DNA of 64,000 nt from Adiantum capillus-veneris (Eukaryota > Streptophyta > Polypodiopsida > Polypodiales > Pteridaceae), in the NCBI GenBank assembly GCA_014529385.2, contig CM043956.1, forward strand, positions 90,102,721-90,166,720. Reading direction: 5' to 3'. Numbering within the stretch: the stretch's first letter is position 1; each line of letters starts with the position of its first letter. The position numbers and the translations under genes were made by a program. The notes under the pieces were generated by a model. That model saw only the letters and a program-made list of their open reading frames with translations. It was not told the origin of the DNA and made no database searches. Below are positions 45,208 through 56,930 of this stretch, piece after piece.

Positions 45208-45469
45208 CATGCAAAGTAGTTTGGTTGTGCTCACGCGTTGGCTTGGTTTTCATGAGGACTAAGACTTAAGTGGGAGAATGCACAAGGTGAAGAGAAAGAG
45301 AAGAATGTAAGGCAAAGATTGAAGTAGATCTAATCATCTTTGTCTCTCAAAGTGCAAAGACTTTTTCTTGGAGATTCTCTAGGCTCAACATTTTGTTGTA
45401 AAGACATTTTGTATCTACTGAAAATAGATTGCTTATTATCCTGATGATAGTGATATTGTTTCTCTTTTT

Positions 45470-45504
<35 letters not shown>

Positions 45505-45931
45505 AAGCATCTTCTCTCACTTATTAGCGCTCTTCCTAGTGGACATACATGGGAGCTCTTGGTTTGGCAAGTCTTGATCATCTGCAAAACAATGCATTGT
45601 CAATACGATGCAACCGTTTCCCTCATCCAACTAGCAAGATTTCCTTACCACCTTGTCTTGAGCAAACACAAGCTCAAAAGAGACTGAAATTAATTGACGC
45701 AAACAAATTATGGCCTTCTTGACATCCGCTAGATGTTCCCAAACAATGATCCAAAATGAGAAGGAGCCGCATCTTCCTTCTTTGTGCACTAAGTTGTTCA
45801 ATTGATGTATATTTAAGTTTTTAGAAAATATATTTTTGCTAGCAATGGTGGCATGTATAAGAACGACTAGGTTTTTATAACCATGATTGGGGAGCAATGG
45901 TGCTCACTTTTATTGTTTGGGTTTAGAGAAA

Positions 45932-45932
45932 G

Positions 45933-46017
<85 letters not shown>
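45932..46017 (+). repeat. (CT)n microsatellite, about 85 bp
   Basis: Almost pure, with one TTT interruption near 45953. Confidence 0.95.
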
Positions 46018-46021
<4 letters not shown>

Positions 46022-46264
46022 GTCTCTCTAAAAAAGAAGTATTCATATACTTGAGAAACTCACTTAATAACTTTGCTCGGTTTTGAGCTTGCTCGGATAA
46101 GTTCGCTCGATGTTTGGTAGAACTCGAGATAATAGGATGAGATAGAAACCTTATTATTATACTTAGATATGCATATGTACATTATAAGAAATATAATTAT
46201 GTATCTAAAAAGTTACAAGATAACTCTTGTAGCATGCGTTCCCACAATGTACGTATCACAGCAC

Positions 46265-46665
46265 GACAATGTTTCGTTCAGTTTTGAGAAAATCCGTTAT
46301 TTTTTCTTTTAGGTGTTTTTTTACAAAAATCAAGGTCGGATCCTTAACCTATGTGTTCTGGGAAAGCTATGGTTCAATTTGGTAAAAATCTATTTTTCAA
46401 GTGCTTTCCACGCTATTTTTAGCTTTTCATGATTTTTATTGCTTTTTAATAAAAAACGAGTCCGCTTTCCAATGGACAAGGGGAACCCGTGGTTCAATTT
46501 TAGAAAATTTTGCTTTTTTTGCTTTTTATGCTATTTTTAGCTTTTTGTGCTTTTCAACATTTTTGAAAAGCAATGTGATTTTTAGGACGACCTAAACATA
46601 AAAATATTAATTTTAGTCTTCGTCAGATTTAAAAATGACCACCCAGAGAAAAAACAGGATTAGAC
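46265..46665 (+). repeat. LTR fragment of the element B family
   Basis: Matches about 28250-28625 of the element B LTR in the same orientation (for example TTCAGTTTTGAGAAAATC and ATTTAAAAATGACCACCC), with many differences. It is an older, separate insertion. Confidence 0.85.
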
Positions 46666-47572
46666 GATGTCGGGGGATATGTGTTCGCTACATGAGCCGG
46701 GTAGGCGCCGGGCCTCTAACTGTGGGAGGTGTGAGAGAGAACAAGAAGAACAGATGCATATGGCTTTGGCAATCACCGTAGTCTTCAATTAATTAATTCA
46801 AGCTTTTAGTACAATGTAATCGATAGCCAAGGCGGACTGTTAGCAACACCATCACTCGGATCAGCTAAAAATTAGGAGTTTAAGCTCTCTTTTTACAAAA
46901 TTAATCGGGCCGTTAACGACACTGGGGCTTAAGATGATGATTAATCAACCTTCGAATTGATGTCGGTGAGGAAATTTTTGCCTGCTGACGAGGAAAATCC
47001 TATTGTGTCGATTCTATCTGTTGGATTTGTCTTCAATCAATCTTTATGCCGAAAGTATTTCTTCTCCTATGACTGCTTACAAGCCCTTGTTGATCTCTCC
47101 TTGCCTAAGCCGATGAGAAATAGTCTCCTTGGTTGCCTTGGTTGCAAAGCCCTAGCTTAAGCCTTGCCAAGATCGATAGAGAGAGAGCTCGTCCTTGCTT
47201 TGGTTTTGAGATTGAGAGAGAGAGAGAGAGCTTGTCCTTGTTTGTGTGCTGAGAACGAGCCAGCCGAAGCACCTTCGGATTGGATCGAGAGAGAGGCTCG
47301 CCCTTCCTTAGCTTGGACTCGCCCTACCTTAGCTTGGATTGCCGATCAAGAGAGAAGCTCGCCCTTGCTTCCTTGGTTCTTCCCCTTCTTGCCCTCATTT
47401 TTCCTGCGTTATGCTTCTCCTTCCTGAGAGAGAAATCCTTTTCTTTAGTGCTTTTCTTCACCTCCTCCTCCCTCCAGGCTTCGCTTGTTTTTTTTACGAG
47501 AGCAAGAGAAAGGGAGCTTTGCTTGCCGAGGATCGGAGTAGGAGAAAGCTTCCCCCTTTGCTCCTATTCGAG

Positions 47573-47616
<44 letters not shown>

Positions 47617-48526
47617 CAAGAGCCCTCGCCTTGCTTACCCTTCTCAAACACGAGAGAGGGAGAGCCTTTCTCTTCCAACTGTTCGTGCTTCTTTCCCTTG
47701 CTATCCCTTTTCTCTTCGTTGATGCCTTTTCCTTATAATAGCCCTCCTCGGTTTTTGCCCCCACCATGCAGTCACGGTGCCGTGACTGGCGTGGCGTGGG
47801 AGCGGGGTTGATGACATGGAAGTCGCCAAGGTCAAGCAGCTCAAATTTCGCTTCTGCTCGTTTCGAAACTGAGCGCCATGGCATGCTGATCCATTTTCAA
47901 TTCTTGCACGTCACGATCCGAGGATTGCCGCGCTCACAATGAGCAAAAAGCTTCTCCATGCGCTACCTGTTCGTAGCTTCCACGCCATCACATCCTTTTT
48001 CTTGTTTTCTTTTACACTAAACCCCTTGCTTAATTAATTGGGCAGCCATTAGCCATGCCCTTTAGGTGGGCGGCCAATTTTATTTGGGTTATGGCTTTGC
48101 AAGGGCACCATTTTAGGCATTCACATAGGCCAAAGCTTGCAAAGCTTTTCCATTGGGTGGCCATAATCACTGCAAGGGCACAACATTTGGCATATATGCC
48201 GACCAATGCAATTCCAAGCAGTATATGTCTTGGGCGGCCATAGTCCCCCTTGGCTTCTTTCCGGCTCTTAAAGGGAACCCCATTTGGCATACATATCGGT
48301 TAAGGCATTGCCAAACACAGCAACTCCAATCTTCCACCAACTCTTGACTAACAATGTCATCATGAATTCCAATTCTCATATCAAGTTCTTAGTGCCATAT
48401 GCCTTCAAGATGCAAGTATAAGTGATTGCATTTGGTAAAAGACCTTCCCTCGCATTTGGCTAAATAGTCGATGTTTCTAAGCTGCAGCCCTTTTTGCATA
48501 ATCCACAATCATTGCATTCCAAAACC
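46666..48526. other. Unassigned DNA; Arg/Glu-rich frames are GA-run artefacts
   Basis: Frames at 47164-47740 are open mainly because of GAGAGA and CT-rich sequence (GA run 47576-47614). A near-palindrome CAGTCACGG-TG-CCGTGACTG lies at 47769-47788. At 48000-48330 a loosely repeated GGGCGGCCAT/TGCAAGGGCA motif occurs. No gene supported. Confidence 0.4.
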
Positions 48527-48591
48527 TATCCTTCCAAGAGTGTGTGTCGGGTTGTTATAGAGGCGTTCTGTGTGTTTTCATCCCGCTCACA
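48527..48591 (+). repeat. 5' LTR remnant of element C
   Basis: TATCCTTCCAAGAGTGTGTG to CCGCTCACA, nearly identical to 53059-53123. The LTR part further upstream is missing or replaced. Confidence 0.75.
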
Positions 48592-48596
48592 TTCTT

Positions 48597-48615
48597 TGGC
48601 GCCCCCATGAAGGAT
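48597..48615 (+). other. Primer-binding site of element C
   Basis: TGGCGCCCCCATGAAGGAT; it differs from the element A site by a few bases at the same distance from the LTR. Confidence 0.7.
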
Positions 48616-49322
48616 CTTCTTCGAGTACCTTCTGCTTCGAGCTTCAAGCTTCGAGATTCAGGATTACAGGTTACAGGTTATAGGGACAGGTAGGTACAAG
48701 TGATTCACACAGGTACAGGTAGCTGGAGTTCAGTGATACATTGGCAAGTGGGAGTCACTTGCAGTTGCGATGGATATGCATCAGTTGGTGCCTGTTTGAG
48801 CGCATTGTCTGCTGGTATTGTACGTTACTTGTGGAAACTACCATTGTACGCCTTTGTGGAGCCATATTTGGTTTTATTTGGTAGTCCCATCCATTTTTGA
48901 GACTTGGTCTGGAAGATAGTCATTTCTGAGACTTGACTATACGTGATTTGCATTAGCCTTCGTGTGAGGGTCGATAGCGTGAGTTTTTATTGAGCTGGGG
49001 GATTCTCAAATGTGGAGATCCTTTCGGTGATACAGGTAGCTGGAGCACCCTTTTCGTGACCTCGTCATAGGTTATGTACTAGTGATTCCTAATTGATGCT
49101 CGGGTTCTATTGTTGGCAGTTTATGCATACATATACAGTCTATATTTTGGGTTCTTACTGCTCTACTTCTAGGGAAACTCTGTCAAATTTTTTCCAAGTT
49201 ATGATGGATGGTCTTTTGGTCTTTTGAGCCATTTATGCTATTATGCTGCTGAAATTTGGCAAAATCAAAGGATAAGACAAGTGTGCCTTCTTGGGAGCTG
49301 CATGGTTGACTTTAATGGATGA

Positions 49323-49532
49323 TCAAAATGGCCCTCAATTCACTCCTTTTCATTAACTCAAAGAATCCAGATAAATGTTCATGTGTCCAGGAAGATTTCT
49401 TTCCAGCAACGCATGGTCTTTATGTTCGGGCCAAGAAGATTAAGAGAGATCTTGGAATATCCTTTGTCTGTTGTAATTCCGATGATTAACTATGAAAACT
49501 CATTTGATGTGCATGTGTCTGTCCTTATCTAA
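49323..49532 (+). CDS. Leader small ORF of element C
   Basis: The conserved part reads INVHVSRKISFQQRMVFMFG, later VVIPMINY and SFDVHVSVLI, ending at TAA 49530-49532, about 100 bp before gag. It is the counterpart of 4746-4964. The likely original start is ATG 49315 in another frame (MDDQNGP against MDNGP of element A), so a small indel near 49350 may have broken the N-terminus in this copy. Function unknown. Confidence 0.6.
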   Translation, partial: SKWPSIHSFSLTQRIQINVHVSRKISFQQRMVFMFGPRRLREILEYPLSVVIPMINYENSFDVHVSVLI

Positions 49533-49635
49533 ACTTGAGCTCCATTGAAGTTTCTGGGAATTGAGTCAGTCAAAAGTTTTGGGTTCTTGCACGTGTGTTC
49601 GAAGGGGTTCTCAAAGCATCGTAACTTGGGTAGCC

Positions 49636-51921
49636 ATGGCTTTCTCTTATCTGGAGTTTCGTGGAAGAAGTGATGAAGATGTGGAAGACTTTTTGGAAAA
49701 TATGGAGGTTGCCTGCATTAGCAACCAGATTCATGACCCTGCACAGATGTTACGTCTTCTCCAAATCTGTTTGAAGAGTGATGCACGAGTGTGGTCAAAA
49801 GCATTTGAAGAGGAGTTGCGTGGGGCTAATCCACTCGTAAGGTTGAGTTGGGACAATCTACGGCATGGGTTGGAAGTGGAGTTTGTGAAGACAAAAGATC
49901 CTGACAAAGTGTGGCAAGAAGTACAGACTTTAGTGCAAAAGAAAGGTGAGCCAGTATATGTGTACATACATAAGTTCTCATTGGCATGGGAGCGGATGTG
50001 CAAGGCCTTAGCTCCACAGGTACCCCCACCTAACATGATGAAGAAGGACAGGTTCTTGGTTGGTCTTTGGGAGAATATACGTTGGAGAGTGGAGCTAAAG
50101 AAGCCTAGGACATATGAAGATGCACTAGAGGTAGCAAGGAACAAAGAGTGGAAGTTGAGGAAAATGAGCCACTTAGGGGTTGAGTCTTTGCCCATGAGGT
50201 CTGCATTTCAGCCTATGGAGTCTTCGTAATGTCGCATGCCAGGGGTTCGTCATGAACCAGTGGTTCCTATTACTCCTCAGGTTATGCCAGCAGTGGTCAC
50301 TTCAACAATGCAAGATGATGGGCTAAGGCAAGACATGAGACAAGTGGTAGATTTAATGAAGAATCTCAGCCTAAACATGCTAGGTCAAGTGGAAAATAAT
50401 CGAGGTCGAGGGAGGTTTGCAAATCAGCCAGGAGGTGAAGAAATACCCAGGAATGGTGTTGGACAAAGTAATGGTAGGTTTTGGAGGCAGACGCCCACAT
50501 GTTATAATTGTGGAGAGTTGGGCCACATCAGCCCGCAATGTGATAAGCCACCAAGGATGGGTGGATACATGTATCCATTGCCAAGACAGGTGCTAACTAG
50601 GTCAAATGATTATGGCATCGAAATCAAGGGAGAAGAAGGAACCAATGGATTAACCCAGGAGGAAAAGGGAAACACAAAAGTGTTAAGTGTAGTCACCTTG
50701 GAGAAGGCATCAAAGCTAGAGGATACATTAGTGATGCCTATTGGGAAGAGGACCACAGAGGAAAAGGAATGAAGAAGTTCTCCAGGTCCTAGTAAGAAGA
50801 AGGGAAAGAGCCATGAAGGAGAGGATGTCAAGGCCAAGAGGAAAAGGAGGGCTCGTCGCAAGTTTCATGTTTCAGATTTTCCACTAGGGGATGGGCAATT
50901 AAGCTATGACTTGAAGGAGGATCTGGCAAGCAAGAAAGCAGATGTTACTTTTGGGCAGCTTATAGAGATGGTGCCTAAGCTAAAGCGACAGTGGAAGAGG
51001 ATGGTTAACCCAATGGAGAAAGAGCCAGAGAGAGGTTCAGTGAAGGTGTTGGCGATGGACGAGCTACCAAACATTTGTCCAATAGTAGATGTGTGGCACA
51101 AAAGAAAAAATTTGGGACAAGGTTATGTTGATGGTGGAGCCCAAATATGCGTCATAACACACTCATGCGTTGAGAAGATGGGTCTCACAGTGACTGGGGT
51201 GTCTGGTTTCCGGATCAGATTGGCAAACCATCAAAAATTAAAGTGTTTGGGTGTTGTAAAGAGCTTAGAAGTGGAAGCATATGATGCAAAGGTAGTGGTT
51301 GATTTTCATGTGATGCCAGCACGGTTGGGAGCATATCCTATTATACTGGGCAGACCATGGTTACGTGTAGTGGGCTATTCAGGATTGGGACATGGTACGA
51401 TTAGCCTCTATGGAAAGACAGGTGCCAAGAAGCTTTATAATATATACACAAGGAAACGATTGGAGGAGCTTTATGAAGATGAGGATGAGTCTAGTGATGA
51501 AGACTATTCCACAGTGACTGATGAGGACAGTGATAGCACTACCAATAGTAATAAGGATGCTGATGTTTCATTTCTTTTGATGGACAAAGAAACCCTGGAG
51601 TCTGGTTTAGTTGCATTTGCAAATGAGGTTGAAGATGAAAGTGAAGGGCCTTATGAAGTGATTGAAGGGTTGATGCAAACCAAGGTTGAATTGTCGAAGA
51701 AACAAGAATTGATGACACAAAAGATCAGTGGAGACCCCTTAGCTATGGAGAAGGAGATATATTTGCTCATGCAGGTCTATGCCAAAGTAATTAATAGTTT
51801 TCTTGATGCAAGGTTGATATATGGCATCGCTACAAGTTTTCCTTGGGAACCAGGTGGAAGCTTGATTAAGCTTTTGATGCAGGGAATGCAAAGTGTTTTG
51901 TATGGGATCCAGGTGGCATGA
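49636..51921 (+). pseudogene. gag: Element C gag-protease with two internal stops
   Basis: One frame from ATG 49636 (MAFSYLEFRGRSDEDV) to TGA 51919-51921, interrupted by TAA 50227-50229 and TGA 50770-50772. The gag core spans about 49636-50200. The zinc knuckle CYNCGELGHISPQC is at about 50499-50540. A basic linker RKRRARRKFHVSDFPLG matches RTRRHINLQDFPLG of element A. The protease has VDGGAQICVI (Asp-Gly-Gly) and IILGRPWL, about 51125-51360. Then a strongly acidic Asp/Glu/Ser stretch and a tail of about 110 residues (EGPYEVIEGLMQTK...) end it. No RT follows. The frame could once have ended here by design, or pol was deleted. Confidence 0.88.
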
Positions 51922-51966
51922 ATATCTCTTTTTGCCTGCTGTTGAGCATGAATGCTCTAGCAGGCT

Positions 51967-51976
51967 AGGGGATGGG
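51967..51976 (+). other. Probable polypurine tract of element C
   Basis: AGGGGATGGG, 7 bp before the proposed 3' LTR start. Confidence 0.5.
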
Positions 51977-51983
51977 CAAATTA

Positions 51984-53123
51984 TGTCAGGATTTTTTTGG
52001 AGCAAGGGATTTTGCATATGTACATACACATGCATGGTGCATCGAATAAAGGATTTCCCATTTTCCATAGCCAGGTGGTTACGTGGGGCCCACATGTGTA
52101 CAGGTAGGACAGCATGCATTGATTTTCACTATCACCAGTACCAGTGTGTTTTTTTTATAATAATGAGGAGTTGGTAGTGCATAAAACTTCTCGAAGAAGC
52201 TATCCGCGGGCCGACGACATGAGGTAAGCAGATGCGTCAGATGGCATCTAGTGGGGTCAGAAGGTCGAATGGGGTCAATACTTGCACGTGGATAAGTACG
52301 GACACAACGTGGGTGTTTTCTTGTGATAATTATGCATAAAGTTCATCATGAGGACCATCTTTTGGGGCCACTTCACATGGTGGCGAGATGAATTATTGAA
52401 AAAAGTGAGTGCCAGGTGTGCGGATGGATGCAAAAAGGTGACAACTATGCACTGCGAGGTCAATTTTTGACCTGTTCGGGGTCCGTTTGAGGTCATCTGA
52501 AAGGCCAAGGGTGCCCAAGTAATAAAGCTAAGTTTGGGAACTGAAAAAACAGAGATAAGACCAAAAAAAATGTGGAGAGAAGAGGAGGAACAGCCACAAC
52601 TGTGTTTTTGGGGGGTTTTGGAGCCTGTTTTGGCCATAAACTGCTCATCCAATGTCGGATTTGAGCACTTTGACATTGTAGACTGGGGTTTTGTGCCATT
52701 CCGGACGCGATGGCACTGTCCATTTTTCCAAATTCCTCACTCTTTTTCTATTTTTTTGGCTGTGTAAGTTTCTCCTATGAGCGAAGCTTCTGCTCCAGTT
52801 TGTGATTGTATGTGGCTTACTTTACCCATACTGTGTGAGCTATTTGCCCCATTGGTGTTGGCCCAAGCTCAATTGTATCTAACATCAGAAATTCTCCTCT
52901 TTTGAGATGAGTTTTTTGAGTGTGTTTGTGTATGTGTGTGTATCTCTCTGTGTAGAGTGGGCAAACAAATAGTCTCTCTCCTCTCGCTCCATAGTTGTGT
53001 TCCCTGTCTCGGCCAAGTGTGTTGTGTAAGCCGAGTGGTGGCCCATAGTGTGTGTGTATATCCTTCCAAGAGTGTGTGTCAGGTCGTTATAGAGGCGTTC
53101 TGTGTGTTTCCATCCCGCTCACA
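51984..53123 (+). repeat. Proposed 3' LTR of element C
   Basis: From TGTCAGGATTTTT to GCTCACA, about 1.14 kb. Only its last 65 bp can be checked against the left LTR, so the start is inferred from the PPT. Confidence 0.55.
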
Positions 53124-53340
53124 GCGTCAACGTGCCAAGGATCACCAAACATACCAACCCTATTTGCATAGTCAATGCGTTAGTGAAATGCATATTTTTC
53201 CCCGTCATGCCCTAAGATCTGTGTGCACACTGTTTTAAAACCATGCATCACTTTAGAATTGGAGGATTGTTCATGGAGCTAAAATTTTGGATCCAAAGCA
53301 AATGATGCGTGCATTTACACCCATCAAGATTTTGTACATA

Positions 53341-53509
53341 AAACCAAGAATGTTTTGTCTCTACCAGTGTAGGCTTGAACTTCCTTAAGATTTTTAATGG
53401 CTTAAGACATACACCAATACGTGTCACCAAAAATATTTTGTCTCTACTAGTGTATCCTTGAAATTCCTTAATCTTTTAAATGGCTTATGACATATACCAA
53501 TACACATTC
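53341..53509 (-). repeat. Two-copy tandem repeat, about 85 bp
   Basis: Shared core ATTTTGTCTCTAC.AGTGTA, CCTTAA and GACATA.ACCAATAC. Both copies are open on the minus strand (KFKPTLVETKHSWF and NFKDTLVETKYFW), so the duplicated unit may be old coding DNA. Confidence 0.8.
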
Positions 53510-53994
53510 CCAAACACAAAGGTATCTTTATCCACCAAGCACAAGAAGTCAACAAAGGGTTTAGTAACATTGACAACCTTTTCCACATTTTTCCAGGAAC
53601 CCTGGAGAATTGATGAGTTGATGAACCCTTAATGTTATAGCTTGGTAGCTCGGATATTTGATAAGCCATGCATCCCATTACATGTTGGCAATTGTCTCCA
53701 CGAGTGCATGTCAAAATTCTTTCAATGTTGACAACACATAATATGCAGTAGCAAACCTAGTCACATAGAATATTTGTAATGCCTTGTTAGGCCACTTTGT
53801 TTTGAATAAGGTGTATGAAAATTGTGCTCTCTAATGAATTTTACTACTGTGTTTAGATTGAGAAAAAGGAGATCGCTCCCCTGTTCATATGTCGACTTGG
53901 GGCCGTCTCTTTAGCTACAATGTCAATTTATCAACTACTTTGTCGCATTGGCAAGTCATGTGTGTATGCACACATGAGATTGCTATCCACCCCA

Positions 53995-53999
<5 letters not shown>

Positions 54000-54044
<45 letters not shown>

Positions 54045-54045
54045 T
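54000..54045 (+). repeat. Compound (GT)n(GA)n microsatellite
   Basis: About 16 GT units followed by about 7 GA units. Confidence 0.95.
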
Positions 54046-54198
54046 GGTTGGAGGGGGGGACACAAGCAAACTATAGATATTTTGAATGTCATCGTTACTG
54101 AATTGGAACAATAGCAAAATTCCTTGAGATCTATGTGATTTTTTTTTAATTCAAGTATATATCTACGTGTGTGTGATTGTATGTGTCACAAACACACA

Positions 54199-54200
<2 letters not shown>

Positions 54201-54235
<35 letters not shown>
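54201..54235 (+). repeat. (GT)n microsatellite
   Basis: About 17 GT units, then AAAAGAGAGAGA. Confidence 0.95.
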
Positions 54236-54239
<4 letters not shown>

Positions 54240-54317
54240 GAGAGAGAATTAGACACCATAAGAAAAACGATAATTGAACTCAAATATCTATCTACAGGGT
54301 CTTGAACTCATGCGCAC

Positions 54318-54318
<1 letters not shown>

Positions 54319-54412
<94 letters not shown>
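54319..54412 (+). repeat. Compound (GT)n(GA)n microsatellite, about 95 bp
   Basis: About 21 GT units followed by about 25 GA units with one CA interruption. Confidence 0.95.
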
Positions 54413-54683
54413 GATATCTCAACTTATTCTATCACCTATGTATCATTCCAATTTTATCATATGCTTCAAATCTTTAATATAAGTTGGGATTCTGTCCATG
54501 ATGTTAAAATATTCTATAGCCTTTTTTATTGACACTAAAAGTATCCTAAACTCTTGACATGTCCACACATAAACGTCCCTTTCTATCATCGCATAGTGCC
54601 CAACGAGAGAGGATGCTCACAAGCAATCATATTAACAAAGAGTGACGGGCATGTGTGTGTCTCCCTTGACTAGGTGATGTGCC

Positions 54684-54684
<1 letters not shown>

Positions 54685-54725
<41 letters not shown>
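54685..54725 (+). repeat. (CT)n microsatellite
   Basis: CT run with one CCC interruption. Confidence 0.95.
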
Positions 54726-54727
<2 letters not shown>

Positions 54728-54995
54728 CCAAGCCCTCGAGACCCTTCTCGCACACGCTCTTTATAGCCAAAACGCTCTTCATTTTGTTGATGTATTCGCA
54801 ATGCATATTTCCTCCCCATTAAGATAGAGACCAAAATTACTAATAAAAAATAAAATTTTAGAGATGTTTTTACTATTTTTAGCCGCTTTACTTCATGTTA
54901 ACTCGATTTGAGTCCGGCTAACCTAAACTCTCAATAACTACGCTTAAGCAAACCTTCTCCAAACACCATTGGCAAGGAGTCCTCCTATTGCATAG

Positions 54996-54998
<3 letters not shown>

Positions 54999-55050
<52 letters not shown>

Positions 55051-55051
55051 A
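54999..55051 (+). repeat. (GA)n microsatellite
   Basis: GA run with one AA interruption. Confidence 0.95.
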
Positions 55052-55295
55052 TTTAACATCACCACAATAAACACTTAGTGGAAAATAGTATCTAATGAGT
55101 TCTAAGAGAGGGGGGGGGGGGGGGAGAGAGATTAAAAGAGAGAGAAGAAGAAGAAGTACACAAGAGACCTTAAAAATATGACCGATGAGTTTTTATTTTT
55201 AAACGCAAGTGCTTACATGTTTGCATACTTTCTCAAGGAGGGAGAGGAGGTTGGGAGTTTTATTATTGTAGTAACAATCACATTGACCATAAAGT

Positions 55296-55298
<3 letters not shown>

Positions 55299-55332
<34 letters not shown>

Positions 55333-55790
55333 TTTTCCTTTAAGGTTATATTTACCTATGGGACCAAATACAACATGTAGCATGCATAAAGGCTATGGAT
55401 ATAATGGTGATAATTGACAAAATGAATCCATGAAGTTTTTGCGAGAGAAAGAAATGTAGGCCGTGGACTGGCAGGCTAAAATCTAAGAAAAGCAAGTTTG
55501 ATGTGATCAAAAGTTGAGAACTTAATTAATATATGATGCTCATGCTCTTAAGTTTTTAAGGGGCATAATGTGTATACATAAAGAGCTCTCCTACACTACC
55601 TCAATGTCCGATCTCACATTGAAGGGAATAGGAGCTAAGCCAAATGGTTGGAGTTGTGTAGATTGTGCGTAACAAAATAGGCTCAACCATGTAAATGGTT
55701 GAACACAGTCTACTCTCTCAAAGAGGAACATGCTTTTGTAATTTTGGAAGAGAGGGAGAGAGATATTAATGACATGCATGATTTTAGGTC
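55299..55790 (-). mobile_element. LINE 3' fragment, same family as 40356-43830
   Basis: After a GA run (55299-55328) come TACCTATGGGACCAAAT, GTGATCAAAAGTTGAGAACT and AATAGGAGCTAAGCCAAATGG, matching TGACTTATGGGACCAAAT, GTGGTCAAAAGCTGAGCACT and AATGGGAGCTAAGACGAATGG of the LINE at 40390-40720 in the same order and orientation. It is 5'-truncated and strongly diverged. The coding part corresponds to the zinc-binding C-terminus. Confidence 0.8.
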
Positions 55791-56437
55791 ACAGCCTCAA
55801 TTTTTCACGACGTCCCTCAGATTAGCATAATGGCCAAAAATCTTGCAAAAGTAAACAATTGAGCAACCTTATTTTTCTTTCATTTCTATCACATTTGAAG
55901 TTGAATATGACATGAAAGTGTACATGAAAAAATAGTGTGCACCTTATTGTAGTAAGCTATCTATGCATTGTTATGATTAGGTGACGATGTACATGTACAC
56001 TGTTACTATGCTTGCACACAAAACATAGATAGAGATGCAAATGAGGCAATTAGAGAGCAACATAGATGGAATGGTCAATCAAATTCTTGATATTAAAAGA
56101 AAGCTAACTCATCTCTTTGAAACTTGAAGCTCTTGTGGGGTATATTGGAAACTATGAGTCGTAATCTTTTCACAACTCTACTCTTAGACATGAAAAGTTT
56201 TATGATAACATAGTGAAGCAGTTTTGGGCCTTCATATTTTAAGACTTGATGACTTACGCAATTTGTACTTTTGGACTTGGTGGAAAATAAGAGAGTGGAG
56301 CAGATACATTGAATCGAATTGTGTTTCCATTGTTGAAACCGATTCTAAAACCCACTCCATCTTTTCACAGCATGCTAGCTTATTTGATCTGCATAATCAA
56401 GCTTGGTAGCATTACTAGACAAAGATAGACCAAAAGG

Positions 56438-56444
<7 letters not shown>

Positions 56445-56497
<53 letters not shown>

Positions 56498-56498
56498 A
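56445..56498 (+). repeat. Compound (CT)n(CA)n microsatellite
   Basis: About 17 CT units followed by about 10 CA units; on the minus strand this reads (GT)n then (GA)n. Confidence 0.95.
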
Positions 56499-56626
56499 AC
56501 AAACAATAGAAGTAGAGCACTCCTAAGTTTGTTGAGCAAGGGCTAGCACCTCATAAAAAATCTTGTGAAAAATAATGTCTATGAGAAGCTCCCAAGCTTG
56601 GTATCAAAGAATAATTTGCGGAAGTT

Positions 56627-56930
56627 TATATATATTCATGTTTGTTAGAATAATCTATCAAGAGATCACATCATGCATCACTCTTGAAAATGCAAGAGAC
56701 TATACATGTAGAAAGAGAGTAGTGATAGTGTTCCACTTGGGACAGAAGATAGACCTATGAGAATAGAGGTGATATTTGTGGTATTTTACATATATTCATG
56801 TTTGTTAGAATCTATCAAGAGATTGCGTCATGCATTACTTTTAGAAATGATAGACTATACATGTAGGAAGAGACTATTGATAGTGTTCCACTTGAAAGAG
56901 AAGGTAGCCCTTTGAGAATAGAGGTGTTGT
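56627..56930 (+). repeat. Two-copy tandem repeat, about 150 bp
   Basis: Shared blocks are TATATTCATGTTTGTTAGAA, GACTATACATGTAG, TGATAGTGTTCCACTTG and TGAGAATAGAGGTG, in the same order in both copies. Confidence 0.9.

Larger units (their letters stand above)
44298..46264. other. Unassigned DNA with microsatellites
   Basis: No coding signal. It holds the compound repeat at 45111-45203, a GA run at 45474-45501 and a long CT run at 45932-46017. Confidence 0.4.
48527..53123 (+). mobile_element. Element C: gypsy derivative with gag and protease only
   Basis: The left LTR remnant (48527-48591) and the end of the right LTR (53059-53123) match over about 65 bp, both ending CCGCTCACA. A PBS like that of element A follows the left one. 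The inside has a leader small ORF, gag with zinc knuckle, protease and an acidic tail, then a PPT and the 3' LTR. RT, RNase H and integrase are absent: only 62 bp separate the last stop from the LTR. It therefore depends on pol from elsewhere. Gag-protease has only two stops in about 2.3 kb. Confidence 0.8.
53124..55298. other. Unassigned DNA rich in microsatellites
   Basis: No coding sequence supported. It contains a two-copy tandem repeat (53341-53509) and the simple repeats at 54000-54045, 54201-54235, 54319-54412, 54685-54725 and 54999-55051, plus a G16 run at 55109-55124. Confidence 0.45.

Noticed and set aside
47164-47740. Three overlapping frames of 87-152 codons
   Set aside because: Openness comes from GA-rich and CT-rich sequence; several frames are open at once and none has a domain.
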